Source: Halorubrum trapanicum (lineage in GTDB: Archaea; Halobacteriota; Halobacteria; Halobacteriales; Haloferacaceae). From it: a stretch of DNA of 64,000 nt. The position numbers were made by a program, and so were the translations under genes. This document shows, in pieces, positions 45,823 through 55,137 of this stretch. The notes under the pieces are model-generated. The model saw only the letters and a program-made list of their open reading frames with translations, searched no databases and had not been told where the DNA came from. Position 1 is the first letter of the stretch. Every line of letters begins with the position of its first letter. The stretch is taken from assembly GCF_002355655.1 (NCBI RefSeq), contig NZ_AP017569.1, forward strand, positions 1,860,001 through 1,924,000. Direction: 5' to 3'.

Positions 45823-45973
45823 CCGTCGATCGGAACTGGTTTCGCTTCTGGTCGCTTCCGGATTTATCCGCTCTCACCCCGCTCAATCGACGATACTCGT
45901 GTCTCGGCGTGCTTTCTCACGGCTGATATTTTGAGGGGTGAATTGAAGTGGGTTCTGCGGGTGGTACACGGTA

Positions 45974-47890
45974 ATGGGCCTCGAACTACCGGTGTGGGGA
46001 GCTCCAACCGCCGCCTGGGCAGTCGCCACGCTGGGGCTCGTCGGTGCGAGCGTCCTCGACAGGTTCCTCGACGACGACGGATCCGACGACGACGGTTCCG
46101 GAGGTATGGACGGCGACGACGATCCCTTCGGCGGCGACATGGGCGGCGGCGACATGGGCGGCGGAGGGATGGGTGGCGGCATGGGCGGTGGCGGCGGTGG
46201 CGGCGACGGCTTCGACGACTTCGACGGCATGGACGAGTGGGACGACGAGTTCGACGACGGCGGCGGTGGCGGCGGCGGCGGCGCGGCCACCGACGAGCTG
46301 GAGAACCGGCTCGACGAGCTCGAAAACGAGGTCGCGTCGCTCTCCTCGACCGTCTCGACGGTCCGCTCGGAGAACGAGGAGATCTCGAACGCCGTCGACG
46401 ACATCGAGGAGGACGTCCGCAACCTGCTCGACATCTACGAGATGGTCACCCGCGGCATCAACCCGTTCGTCGACGACGGCGGCGGCTTCGACAGCGTCGA
46501 GGGGGGCGGCGAGGGCTCGTTCGGCATCTTCGACGACGACGACGGCGGCGAGGAGGAGGACCTCGACGAGGACGTCGCGAACGCCGACGCGGACGGGTTC
46601 TTCGACGACGACCTCCTCGACGAGGAGGCGGAAGACGACGAGTTCGACGACCTCGACGAGGACGACGGCGGCGACGAGTTCGACGACCTCGACGGCGACG
46701 ACGGGTTCGACGACCTCGACGGCGACGACGGGTTCGACGACCTCGACGACGAGTTCGACGAACTGGACGACGACAGCACGGATGACGCCGCGTCCGAGAC
46801 CGAAGCGGCGGACGACGGAGACGACATGAACGACGATGGAAAGAGTTTCAGCGAACTGAAAGAAGAGTACGACTCCGGGGAGGCCGACTGGGCCGAGGAG
46901 GGCGACGACGCCGCGGACGAGGACCCGTTCGAGGACGGGGACGACTCGTTCGCCGACCCCGGCGACGAAACCGACTCGTTCGACGACGACGGCGGCCTCG
47001 GGGACGACGACCTCGCCGGCGCCGAGGACGACGGCGTCGACTTCGACGAACCGGCGGACCCGGAGCCGGCGGGCGGCGCGGCCGACCCGGAGCCGGCCGG
47101 CGGCGCCGATCCGGAGCCGGCGCCCGACCGCCGGCCCGGCGGCGACCCTGCGGAGGCCTCCGGCGGCTTCGAGTACGTCGGCGAGGACGACCTCTCGGGG
47201 AGCGGCGGCCGCGGTAAGCCGTACCTCACCGAGCTCCCCGGCGACTACGTCGGCGACCTCCTCGTGATGGAGTGGCTGGAGTTCCTCGTCTCCGAGAGCG
47301 ACGTCACCGACGCGGTGCGCGCGATCAACTACTACGAGCGGATCGAGTGGATCGGGCCCGACGCCGCCGCGCGGCTCCGGGACTTCCTCTCCGGGTTCGG
47401 CACGATCGACCGCAACCTCGTCGACCGGCCGGGCACCGACCGGCTCGTCCGCGAACACCACACCCGCAGCCTCCGGTACGTGACCCAGCTCAACGGCACC
47501 AGCAGCCACACGGTCCTGTTGGACCGCTGGGACGACCTCGCCGGCGGCTCGCTCGTCGGCGGCGGGCCCGTCAACGGGCGCCGCGGCGGGCGCGTCGATT
47601 CCGGGCGCAACGGTCGCAACGACCGCAACGATCGGTCGGCATCGAAGCGGAACGGTCACGACGAGTCCGGCCGGCGGGACGCGCCCGACGAGCGCGAGCG
47701 ACGGACGAACGGCGCGGACCGCGACCCGGCGGAGCGCGACGACGCGGCGCGCGAGGCGGAGGCGGACCGACGCGACGGGCACCGCGACGACCGGCGCGAC
47801 CGGAACGGTTCCGCGCGACCGATGAACGATCCGAATCCCCGTTCCGACCGCGCCGATCCGGCCGACGGAGGGTGGGGAGATGGGCGTTAG
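45974..47890 (+). CDS. arlCE: Archaellum accessory protein ArlCDE (FlaCE-type fusion)
   Basis: A 638-residue fusion. An N-terminal hydrophobic helix (about residues 8-30) precedes a Gly/Asp-rich tract. A coiled-coil FlaC-type segment follows (DELENRLDELENEVASLSST to DDIEEDVRNLLDIYEMV, about 110-165). Then come long Asp/Glu/Phe-Asp-Asp repeats (about 175-400) and a C-terminal FlaD/E domain (KPYLTELPGDYVGDLLVMEWLEFLV and INYYERIEWI, about 415-525). A charged Arg/Asp-rich tail (530-638) ends it. ArlCDE forms the ring that receives CheY signals through the CheF adaptor. The low-complexity parts make it longer than typical FlaCE. Confidence 0.88.
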   Translation: MGLELPVWGAPTAAWAVATLGLVGASVLDRFLDDDGSDDDGSGGMDGDDDPFGGDMGGGDMGGGGMGGGMGGGGGGGDGFDDFDGMDEWDDEFDDGGGGGGGGAATDELENRLDELENEVASLSSTVSTVRSENEEISNAVDDIEEDVRNLLDIYEMVTRGINPFVDDGGGFDSVEGGGEGSFGIFDDDDGGEEEDLDEDVANADADGFFDDDLLDEEAEDDEFDDLDEDDGGDEFDDLDGDDGFDDLDGDDGFDDLDDEFDELDDDSTDDAASETEAADDGDDMNDDGKSFSELKEEYDSGEADWAEEGDDAADEDPFEDGDDSFADPGDETDSFDDDGGLGDDDLAGAEDDGVDFDEPADPEPAGGAADPEPAGGADPEPAPDRRPGGDPAEASGGFEYVGEDDLSGSGGRGKPYLTELPGDYVGDLLVMEWLEFLVSESDVTDAVRAINYYERIEWIGPDAAARLRDFLSGFGTIDRNLVDRPGTDRLVREHHTRSLRYVTQLNGTSSHTVLLDRWDDLAGGSLVGGGPVNGRRGGRVDSGRNGRNDRNDRSASKRNGHDESGRRDAPDERERRTNGADRDPAERDDAAREAEADRRDGHRDDRRDRNGSARPMNDPNPRSDRADPADGGWGDGR

Positions 47891-48353
47891 CGTCTCCGCG
47901 TCCACGGCCATCATCGTCGCGGGGCTGTTCTTCGCGTTCACGACGTTCTACCCCGTGGCGGCCAACGGGCTCGACCGCGTCTCCGACGCCCAACACGGCA
48001 TCAACGAGCGCGCGTTGGAGCGGCAGAACACCGACTTCGCGGTGACGAACGCGACCTACGACACCGACACCGAGACCCTCACCGTCAACGCCACCAACGA
48101 GGGGGCGATCGGCCTCGTCGCGGGCGACGCGACGCTCGTCGTCGGTAACGAGTACGTCGACGTGGGCGGGGCGAACGCGTCCACGACCGTCGACGGCGAC
48201 GGCGACACCGCGCTCTGGCTCGGCGACGAGACCCTCACCGTGCGGGTCACACAGGGCGAGACGGAGACGACGATCGATGACGGCACGCGGGTCGTCCTCG
48301 TCGTCGAGTCCGGCGTCCGCGACGCCGCGACCGTGACGGAGGTGGGCGCGTAG
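47880..48353 (+). CDS. arlF: Archaellum stator protein ArlF (FlaF)
   Basis: The 157-residue protein has an N-terminal membrane helix (VSASTAIIVAGLFFAFTTFYPV) and a beta-sandwich ectodomain (about residues 45-157) that binds the S-layer in characterised homologues and anchors the rotating motor. It includes a TNATYDTDTETLTVNATNEG strand pair and N-glycosylation sequons. The ATG at 47880 overlaps the end of arlCE by 11 bp. Confidence 0.93.
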   Translation: MGVSVSASTAIIVAGLFFAFTTFYPVAANGLDRVSDAQHGINERALERQNTDFAVTNATYDTDTETLTVNATNEGAIGLVAGDATLVVGNEYVDVGGANASTTVDGDGDTALWLGDETLTVRVTQGETETTIDDGTRVVLVVESGVRDAATVTEVGA

Positions 48354-48851
48354 ATGGCCAGCGTCCCCGTCTCCCACCTCATCCTGTTCATCGCGAGCCT
48401 GGTGATCGCCGCCGGCGTCGTCGGCACCATCACGACCGGGGTCGACCGGGTGAGCGCCGCCGTCGAGGACGCCGGCCTCGACGCGACCGAACAGCTCCGG
48501 ACCGACGTGACGATCATCTCGGACCCCAGCGCGGGGGTGTACAACGCGAGCGGCGACCAGAACGTCACGCTGTTGATAAAGAACACCGGCACCTATCGGT
48601 TGGCGCCCGACGGCTCCGACCTCGACGTCGTCTTCAACGGCGCGTACGTCCGACCGGACGCGCTCTCCGGGGAGCTGGTCTCCGCCGACGGCGCGAACGC
48701 GTGGAGCCGCGGCGACGTGTTACGGCTCACGATAAACGTCAACGCGATCGACGGGTCGAGCGACGGGCTCGTCGACGGGGACCACCGGGTGTTCATCACC
48801 GTCAACGGCGACGAGGAGCTGTTCCAGTTCCGCGTGGAGGGGGGTAACTGA
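48354..48851 (+). CDS. arlG: Archaellum stator protein ArlG (FlaG)
   Basis: A 165-residue paralogue of ArlF with one N-terminal helix (SHLILFIASLVIAAGVVGTI) and a beta-sandwich ectodomain containing NVTLLIKNTGTYRL and VFNGAYVRPDAL. ArlG forms filaments capped by ArlF in the periplasm-like space and holds the stator. It directly follows arlF with no spacer (TAGATG). Confidence 0.93.
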   Translation: MASVPVSHLILFIASLVIAAGVVGTITTGVDRVSAAVEDAGLDATEQLRTDVTIISDPSAGVYNASGDQNVTLLIKNTGTYRLAPDGSDLDVVFNGAYVRPDALSGELVSADGANAWSRGDVLRLTINVNAIDGSSDGLVDGDHRVFITVNGDEELFQFRVEGGN

Positions 48852-48852
48852 G

Positions 48853-49602
48853 ATGCCCCACGACAACCTCCTCTCCCTCGGCCTCGGCGACCGCGACCGG
48901 CTCAACAAGGAGCTGGGCGGCGGTATCCCCCGCGGCAGCATCGTCCTCATGGAGGGCGACTACGGCGCGGGCAAGAGCGCAATCTCCCAGCGGTTCGCCT
49001 ACGGCCTCGTCCAGGAGGGCGCCTCCGTCACGATGATGTCGACGGAGCTCACCGTCCGCGGGTTCATCGACCAGATGCACTCGCTGGAGTACGACATGGT
49101 GAAGCCGCTCCTCCAGGAGGAGCTGCTCTTCCTCCACGCCGACTTCGACTCCGGCGGCGCCTTCTCCGACGGCGACGGCGAGCGCAAGGAGCTGCTCAAG
49201 CGGCTGATGGAGGCCGAGGCGATGTGGAACTCCGACGTCGTCTTCCTCGACACGTTCGACGCCATCTTCCGGAACGACCCCACCTTCGAGGCCTTGGTGC
49301 GGAAGAACGAGGAGCGACAGGCCGCCCTGGAGATCATCTCCTTCTTCCGCGAGATCATCTCGCAGGGGAAGGTGGTCGTGCTCACCGTCGACCCCTCGGC
49401 CGTCGACGACGACGCCATCGGCCCCTTCCGGTCGATCGCGGACGTGTTCCTCCAGCTCGAGATGATCGAAGTCGGCAACGACATCCGCCGGCAGATCAAC
49501 GTGAAGCGGTTCGCGGGCATGGGCGAGCAGGTCGGCGACACGATCGGGTTCTCGGTCCGTTCCGGAACCGGAATCGTCATCGAGAGCCGCAGCGTCGCCT
49601 AA
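48853..49602 (+). CDS. arlH: Archaellum ATPase ArlH (FlaH)
   Basis: A 249-residue RecA-like regulator of the motor. Walker A is GDYGAGKS (35-42) and the Walker B segment is NSDVVFLDTFDAIF. It binds ATP without strong hydrolysis and forms a ring on ArlI. It starts one base after the arlG stop. The length and the C-terminal NVKRFAGMGEQVGDTIGFSVR block match the family. Confidence 0.95.
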   Translation: MPHDNLLSLGLGDRDRLNKELGGGIPRGSIVLMEGDYGAGKSAISQRFAYGLVQEGASVTMMSTELTVRGFIDQMHSLEYDMVKPLLQEELLFLHADFDSGGAFSDGDGERKELLKRLMEAEAMWNSDVVFLDTFDAIFRNDPTFEALVRKNEERQAALEIISFFREIISQGKVVVLTVDPSAVDDDAIGPFRSIADVFLQLEMIEVGNDIRRQINVKRFAGMGEQVGDTIGFSVRSGTGIVIESRSVA

Positions 49603-49694
49603 CACATGACCCGCCGACGCACAGCCGGTCCGCGCGCGCGGACCGCGACCACCGCGACCGGGCGTAGGCCCGCCACGACGACCGGGTGTAGGAG

Positions 49695-51368
49695 ATGACC
49701 GAACACGGCACCGCAAAACCGTCCGAAGAGCTCCGGAAGGCGGCCATGCGGCGGCCGCACCTCCGGGAGCACCTCCGCGAGTTCAAACAGATCACGGGGG
49801 AGTTCCCGCAGTTCATCGAGGAGCCGAAAGACGAGTACGAGTCCGACCGGCCGAACGTCATCTACCCGGTCGGCGGCCCCATTTACAGCCACATCTACGG
49901 CGACCTCGGGCAGGACACGAAGTACTACGCCATCGAGCCGGAGGTGTCCGGCCCGCAGGCGGAGATCCTCAACGAGGTGAAAAACCGGCTGCTCACCGTG
50001 AGCGGCCAGCACACCGCGCCGGAGAACGAGGCCGAGTACGACGACCTCATCGAGGAGCTGTTAGAGGAGGTCACGCACGTCGACGACAGTTCCACCGGCT
50101 GGCGCCGCGGGCTCTCGAAGCTGAAGAACTTCGGGAAGCTGTCGGTCACCGAGGAGACCTACGAGAACATCCGCTACCGGCTCAACCGCGACATCGTCGG
50201 GCTCGGGCCGCTCGAACCGGTGATGCGCGACCCGGCAAACGAGGACATCCACGTCATCGGCCCCAAGGAGTGCCACGTCGACCACGGCACGTTCGGCATG
50301 CTGGAGACGACCGTCGACTTCGGCACCCCGAAGGAGTTCGACAACTGGCTGCGCAACATGGGCGAGCGGATCGGGGACCCGCTCTCCGACTCCGACCCCA
50401 TCGTCGACTCCACGCTGCCGGACGGGTCGCGTATCAACATCATCTACTCCGACGACGTGTCGCTGAAGGGCTCCTCGCTCACGATCCGGCAGGGCGAGGA
50501 GGTCCCCCTGTCGATCAACCAGATCACCAACTGGGGGACGCTCTCGCCGGAGCTGGCGGCGTACCTCTGGCTCTGCCTGGAGAACGAGCAGACGGTGTTC
50601 GTGGTCGGGGAGACGGCGTCCGGGAAGACGACGACGCTGAACGCCATCCTCTCGTACATCCCGGACGACTCGAAGATCTACACCGCGGAGGACACCGCGG
50701 AGGTCATCCCGCCGCACAGCACCTGGCAGCAGCTGTTGACCCGGGAGGGGGGCGGCGAGGGCTCCTCCGACGTGGACATGTTCGACCTCGTCGCCGCCGC
50801 GCTGCGGTCGCGTCCCGACTACATCATCGTGGGCGAGGTCCGCGGCGCCGAGGGTCGCATGGCGTTCCAGGCCGCCCAGACCGGCCACCCCGTGATGCTG
50901 ACGTTCCACGCGTCCGACATCGTCTCGATGATCCAGCGGTTCACCTCCGAGCCGATCAACGTCCCGGAGACGTTCATGGACAACGCCGACGTGGCGCTGT
51001 TCCAGAACCGCGTGAAGCAGGGCGACCAGGTGCTGCGCCGCGTGACGAGCGTCCAGGAGATCGAGGGGTACTCCAAGGAGATGGAGGGGGTCGTCACCCG
51101 CGAGGTGTTCAGCTGGGACCCCGTCGAAGACGAGATCGTCTTCCAGGGGATGAACAACTCCTACGTGCTCGAAGAGCAGATCGCGACCCTGCTGGGGTAC
51201 GCCGACACCCGCGACATCTACGACGACCTCGACTTCCGCGCGGAGCTGATCGAGCGGATGATCCAGGAGGGAATCCTCGGCTACCACGAGGTGAACGACG
51301 CGATCAACTCCTTCCAGCGCGACGGCGTCGAGGGGCTCCCCTTCGACATGCACCGGAACACGAGGTAG
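49695..51368 (+). CDS. arlI: Archaellum motor ATPase ArlI (FlaI)
   Basis: A 557-residue type II/IV secretion-like ATPase that powers assembly and rotation. The N-terminal domain (about 1-230) precedes the RecA core with Walker A GETASGKTTT (about 309-318), the Asp box with AEDTAEV, and Walker B IIVGEVRGAEG, plus the His box TFHASD. The 92-bp gap before it is longer than others in this operon and has no separate promoter that I can see. It is followed by a 16-codon frame and then arlJ. Confidence 0.96.
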   Translation: MTEHGTAKPSEELRKAAMRRPHLREHLREFKQITGEFPQFIEEPKDEYESDRPNVIYPVGGPIYSHIYGDLGQDTKYYAIEPEVSGPQAEILNEVKNRLLTVSGQHTAPENEAEYDDLIEELLEEVTHVDDSSTGWRRGLSKLKNFGKLSVTEETYENIRYRLNRDIVGLGPLEPVMRDPANEDIHVIGPKECHVDHGTFGMLETTVDFGTPKEFDNWLRNMGERIGDPLSDSDPIVDSTLPDGSRINIIYSDDVSLKGSSLTIRQGEEVPLSINQITNWGTLSPELAAYLWLCLENEQTVFVVGETASGKTTTLNAILSYIPDDSKIYTAEDTAEVIPPHSTWQQLLTREGGGEGSSDVDMFDLVAAALRSRPDYIIVGEVRGAEGRMAFQAAQTGHPVMLTFHASDIVSMIQRFTSEPINVPETFMDNADVALFQNRVKQGDQVLRRVTSVQEIEGYSKEMEGVVTREVFSWDPVEDEIVFQGMNNSYVLEEQIATLLGYADTRDIYDDLDFRAELIERMIQEGILGYHEVNDAINSFQRDGVEGLPFDMHRNTR

Positions 51369-51373
51369 CGACG

Positions 51374-51424
51374 ATGAAGGGCGCACTGACGGCGGCCGGC
51401 GAGCCGACGACGGAGGTGAGCTGA
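51374..51424 (+). CDS. Possible 16-residue leader frame between arlI and arlJ
   Basis: ATG to TGA (51374-51424) encodes MKGALTAAGEPTTEVS. It starts 5 bp after the arlI stop and ends 3 bp before the arlJ ATG, so it fills the only gap between these genes. It could carry ribosomes to arlJ by coupling. There is no proof that it is translated. Confidence 0.3.
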   Translation: MKGALTAAGEPTTEVS

Positions 51425-51427
51425 CCG

Positions 51428-53164
51428 ATGGCCGTGAAACGGATGGGCGACGGGCTCGCGACGGCCGCCAAGCTGACCTCCGAGGTGATGGAGTCGTACG
51501 AGCAGCTCGACATCTCCAAGGGGAAGTACGTCGGCCTCGTGCTGCTGCCGGCCGTGTTCGTCTTCCTCGGGAGCGTCGTCGGCCTGGTCGCGCTTCCGCT
51601 CCCCTTCGCCGCCCGAGTCCCGATCCCGATGTTCGGCGGGCTCGTGCTGTTCGCGGCCGTCATCTACCCGAAGATCTACCTCTCCAGCCTGGAGACGAAG
51701 ATCGACAACCAGCTGCACCTCGTGATGACCCACATGACGGTGCTGTCGACGACGAACATCGACCGGATGGAGGTGTTCCGGACGCTGGCGCAAGAGGAGG
51801 AGTACGGCGTCGCCGCCGAGGAGATCGGCCGCGTCGTCCACCTCGTCGACACGTGGAACCAGAGCCTCGACGACGCGTGTCGCCGCCGCGCGCAGGAGGT
51901 CCCCTCCGACGCCATGGCCGACTTCTTCGACCGCCTCGGCTACACGATGGGGGCGGGGCAGTCGTTAGAGGAGTTCCTCGTCTCCGAGCAGGACGTCATG
52001 CTCGCGCAGTACGAGACCCGCTACGAGTCCGCGCTCTCGAACCTGGAGGTGATGAAGGACCTGTACATGTCGATGATCCTCTCGATGACGTTCGCGCTGG
52101 TGTTCGCCGTCGTCCTCCCGATCCTCACGGGCAACGACCCGACCGCGACGGTCGCGGCCGTCATCGTCCTCTTCGTCTTCGTTCAGCTCGGCTTCTACGC
52201 GATGATCCGCGCGACGTCGCCGTACGACCCGATCTGGTACCACCCGGACGAGCGCGCGCCCGGCGACCTGAAGCTGTGGGGCTCTCTGATCGGCGGCGGC
52301 GGGCTCTCCTTCGTCCTCATCGGGATCACGGCCGCCGGGATGTTCGGCTACGGTCCCGGCCTCCCCGGCCTCCTCTTCTTCCTCGACGACGTGCGGCTGC
52401 CGCTGTACCTCTCGGTCCCCATCTCGCCGCTCATCATCACCGGGGTGGTCCTCCGGAACGAGGAGCAGGCGATCACGGCCCGCGACGGCGAGTTCCCGTC
52501 GTTCGTGCGCGCGCTGGGCGCGACCGAGAGCGCGAAGCAGTCGACGACCACGGACGTGCTGACGACGCTGCGCGACAAGAACTTCGGCGAGCTCTCCGAG
52601 GCCATCGAGCGGCTCTACCGCCGCCTCAACATGCGGATCAGCACCGAGGGCGCGTGGCGAGCGTTCACGCGCGACACGCGCTCGTACCTCATCCAGAAGT
52701 TCTCCGAGATGTACCTGGTCGGCCGGCGGATGGGCGGGGACCCGAAGATGCTCGGCGAGCTGATCTCGAAGAACATGAACGCCGTCAACCAGCTCCGCGA
52801 GCAGCGCCGCCAGGCGGCGATGACGTTCATCGGGCTGCTGTACGGGATCACGGCGGCCGCGACGTTCGCCTTCTTCATCGGGCTGGAGATCGTCGCGATC
52901 TTAGCCGACCTCACCTCCGACTTCGGGCTCGACCAGATGGACATCGGCCAGATCGTCTACCCCGGCGCGTACGACATCCCGCTCATCGAGTACCTCCTCC
53001 TGACGGTCGTGTTATTCAACGCGGCGCTCTCCTCGCAGATGATCCGCCGGATCGACGGCGGCAACCCCGCGAACGGCTACATCCACTTCGTCCTCCTGAC
53101 GTGGCTCGGCGCGGGCACCGCCATCGCGACGCGGACGCTCGTCAACGCGATCCTGTCGATCTGA
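51428..53164 (+). CDS. arlJ: Archaellum membrane platform ArlJ (FlaJ)
   Basis: A 578-residue polytopic protein with two type II secretion F-type domains. The N-terminal pair of helices (about 31-80) precedes the first cytoplasmic domain. Further helices lie at about 212-262, 280-305, 320-345, 475-500 and 525-570. The second cytoplasmic domain includes FPSFVRALGATESAKQSTT. ArlJ anchors ArlI and the filament base in the membrane. It is the last gene of the arl operon. Confidence 0.95.
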   Translation: MAVKRMGDGLATAAKLTSEVMESYEQLDISKGKYVGLVLLPAVFVFLGSVVGLVALPLPFAARVPIPMFGGLVLFAAVIYPKIYLSSLETKIDNQLHLVMTHMTVLSTTNIDRMEVFRTLAQEEEYGVAAEEIGRVVHLVDTWNQSLDDACRRRAQEVPSDAMADFFDRLGYTMGAGQSLEEFLVSEQDVMLAQYETRYESALSNLEVMKDLYMSMILSMTFALVFAVVLPILTGNDPTATVAAVIVLFVFVQLGFYAMIRATSPYDPIWYHPDERAPGDLKLWGSLIGGGGLSFVLIGITAAGMFGYGPGLPGLLFFLDDVRLPLYLSVPISPLIITGVVLRNEEQAITARDGEFPSFVRALGATESAKQSTTTDVLTTLRDKNFGELSEAIERLYRRLNMRISTEGAWRAFTRDTRSYLIQKFSEMYLVGRRMGGDPKMLGELISKNMNAVNQLREQRRQAAMTFIGLLYGITAAATFAFFIGLEIVAILADLTSDFGLDQMDIGQIVYPGAYDIPLIEYLLLTVVLFNAALSSQMIRRIDGGNPANGYIHFVLLTWLGAGTAIATRTLVNAILSI

Positions 53165-53290
53165 GGAGTCGTCCCGGGTCGCCGATCCGGGACCGCCGCG
53201 GCCGGGGCCGCGTTGCCGCTCTCACCGGCCCACGGGACCGATTACCCACAGCGTTATTACTCTTGTCGACGTAAGATTACACACAGTTAC

Positions 53291-53668
53291 ATGCCGGTCG
53301 ACTTCGAGAGCTACCGTCCCACGGATCTCCCGGACGAAGACACCAACGGGCGTCGGATCCTCGAGTTCCTCGCTCGGAACCCGGAGCTGGGATTCCGGCC
53401 GAGCGAGCTCGCGGAAGAGCTCGATGTCCCCCGCGGGAGCGTCGGCACGACCCTCAGGCGACTCGAACAGCGGGGGCTCGTCCGGCACAAGGGCGAGTAC
53501 TGGGCCATCAACGCCGAGGCGTACGACGCCCACACCGCGGCCCAGATCGGTCTCCGCGCGGTCGCGGACGCGTTCGCGGGCGACGGCTACGACCGGACCG
53601 ACGACTGGGACGCCGACCTCCCGGATCTCGACGCGGACGAGTCGGGAGACGAATCGACCGACGGCTGA
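53291..53668 (+). CDS. Winged-helix protein, probable antitoxin of a PemK-like pair
   Basis: A 125-residue protein with an N-terminal winged-helix domain (NGRRILEFLARNPELGFRPSELAEELDVPRGSVGTTLRRLEQRGLV, about residues 19-63), and an acidic C-terminal tail (about 95-125) fitting an antitoxin. The ATG at 53291 is chosen because the longer frame upstream covers the promoter (GTTATTAC at 53252). Its stop overlaps the toxin ATG by one base. The promoter has an inverted GTAA-GA-TTAC (53271-53280) that may be its operator. Confidence 0.75.
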   Translation: MPVDFESYRPTDLPDEDTNGRRILEFLARNPELGFRPSELAEELDVPRGSVGTTLRRLEQRGLVRHKGEYWAINAEAYDAHTAAQIGLRAVADAFAGDGYDRTDDWDADLPDLDADESGDESTDG

Positions 53669-53997
53669 TGTATCGACGCGGAACCGTGGTCGTCGCGTCG
53701 GACCCGTTCGGCGACGCGCCGCGGCGGCCCTACCTGATCGTCAGCGACGGCTCCCACCCGTTCGCGGGTGAGCAGTACATCGGGGCGGGGATCTCGACCA
53801 AGGAGTACGACGCGTCGGTGCCGCTCGCCGGCGCGTTCGCCGAGGGAGGGCTCGACCGAGAGTCGTTTGTCGCTCCGTGGGCGGTCGTGTCGCTGCGCGA
53901 GGCGACTGTCGACCGGGCGGTCGCTCGGGTCGAAGACGAGGTCACCGAGACGACGGTTCGTCGGATGGCGCGGTTCGTCGGCTATTCCGACGATTGA
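53668..53997 (+). CDS. PemK/MazF-like toxin
   Basis: A 109-residue protein with the PemK/MazF beta barrel signature: YRRGTVVVASDPFGDAPRRPYLIVSD near the N-terminus, then AGEQYIGAGISTKEY and SFVAPWAVVSLREATVDRAVARV. MazF-type toxins cut mRNA. It is coupled to the preceding winged-helix gene, an unusual type of partner, since classical MazF partners are AbrB- or ribbon-helix-helix-type. The target and toxicity are unknown. Confidence 0.75.
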   Translation: MYRRGTVVVASDPFGDAPRRPYLIVSDGSHPFAGEQYIGAGISTKEYDASVPLAGAFAEGGLDRESFVAPWAVVSLREATVDRAVARVEDEVTETTVRRMARFVGYSDD

Positions 53998-54049
53998 GGC
54001 CTTGTTCGGCCGAACCTCTGTTTGGGAACGCGAAGGGGCTCCACCGGAT

Positions 54050-54988
54050 CTACCCCTCGAACAGCGTCGGCTCGGCGACCGCCTCGGCGGCCGCGTCGCG
54101 CCACGCGCGCGCCGGCGTCCACCCGAACAGCCGCTCGGCCTTTCGGATCGCGTACGCGCCGCGGTCGTCGCCTTCGGTGAGTTCGCTCTCGTCGACCGCG
54201 CAGGCGTCCGGAATCTCGCCGTACGACTCCCGCAGGAGGTCGAGCAGGGGCCGGCCGAGCGCGTTGTCGGCCGCGACGCAGTTGACCGCCTCGTGAGTTC
54301 CGGGGGCGACCGCGGGGCCGTCGCCGAGAAGGTCGGCGAGCGCGGTCGCGACGAGGTCGGCCACGTCGCGGACGTCGACGTACGACCAGAAGTTGCCGGC
54401 GCCCGCGTCGAGGTCGGTCACGTACTCCTCCGCGCGGCAGGCGTACTCGCCGGGGTACTGGATCCACGACGGGCGCAGTGAGACCGCGGGCACGTCGTGG
54501 CGGCGCGCGACAGCGCCCGCGGCCGCCTCCGCGGTCACCTTCGAGAGCCCGTACGGGTCCTCGGGGCGGAGCGGGTGGGCCTCGGTTATCGGTAGCTCGT
54601 CCGGGAACGGGGTCGGATCGGCGAAGAAGAAGCCGTAGGCGCCGTCGCTGGAGGCCTGGACGACCGGGGCGTCTGCGCGGCCGGCGGCGTCGAGGACGTG
54701 CTTCGCGGCGAGCGCGTTCGTCTCGAACACCCGCCCCTCGGGGTGGGTGCCGGCGACCGGGATCGCGGCCCAGTGGACGACCGCGTCGGGGTCGACGGCG
54801 GCGACGACGTCGAGCGCCTGGTCGCGCTCGGCGAGGTCGGCCGCGCGGAACGAGACGTTCGGAGCCGGGTCGACGGCGAGCCCCGGGTGGTCGTAGTCGA
54901 CGACGACGACCTCGTAGTCGCCGGCGAGACGGTCGACGACCCAGCGTCCGGAGGCGCCGCGGCCGCCGGTGACGAGGACGGTTTCCAT
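54050..54988 (-). CDS. NAD-dependent epimerase/dehydratase (extended SDR)
   Basis: The 312-residue protein has the nucleotide-binding glycine motif TGGRGASGRWV (residues 7-17), the AAIPVAG segment, the catalytic SSDGAYG and YGLSK (Tyr-x3-Lys), and the SWIQYP region. It belongs to extended SDRs that act on nucleotide sugars or similar compounds. The substrate is unknown. No glycosylation genes are adjacent. Confidence 0.85.
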   Translation of the reverse strand: METVLVTGGRGASGRWVVDRLAGDYEVVVVDYDHPGLAVDPAPNVSFRAADLAERDQALDVVAAVDPDAVVHWAAIPVAGTHPEGRVFETNALAAKHVLDAAGRADAPVVQASSDGAYGFFFADPTPFPDELPITEAHPLRPEDPYGLSKVTAEAAAGAVARRHDVPAVSLRPSWIQYPGEYACRAEEYVTDLDAGAGNFWSYVDVRDVADLVATALADLLGDGPAVAPGTHEAVNCVAADNALGRPLLDLLRESYGEIPDACAVDESELTEGDDRGAYAIRKAERLFGWTPARAWRDAAAEAVAEPTLFEG

Positions 54989-55093
54989 GGATCGGCGTCG
55001 CCGCCGCCGGGCAAAAGCGCACCGTTGGCGTGGAGCCGCGCGCCGCGGTTCGGGGGTCCGGCCCGCCCGCGGACGGCGGGTTCCGGCTGGGGG

Positions 55094-55137
55094 GTTCGCG
55101 GCTCCGGCAGGCCGGATCGTTCGCGGCTCCGGCAGGC
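55094..55137 (+). repeat. 25-bp direct repeat in the htpX promoter
   Basis: GTTCGCGGCTCCGGCAGGC occurs twice, at 55094-55112 and 55119-55137, a 25-bp period. The second copy runs into CTTTAAC (55136-55142), the likely TATA element about 28 bp before the htpX ATG. It could be a regulator site or a simple local duplication. Confidence 0.6.

Noticed and set aside
45986-47941. 651-codon minus-strand frame opposite the ArlCDE gene
   Set aside because: Val/Asp/Glu-rich mirror of an Asp-rich coding region with no domain; the operon order fixes the plus strand.
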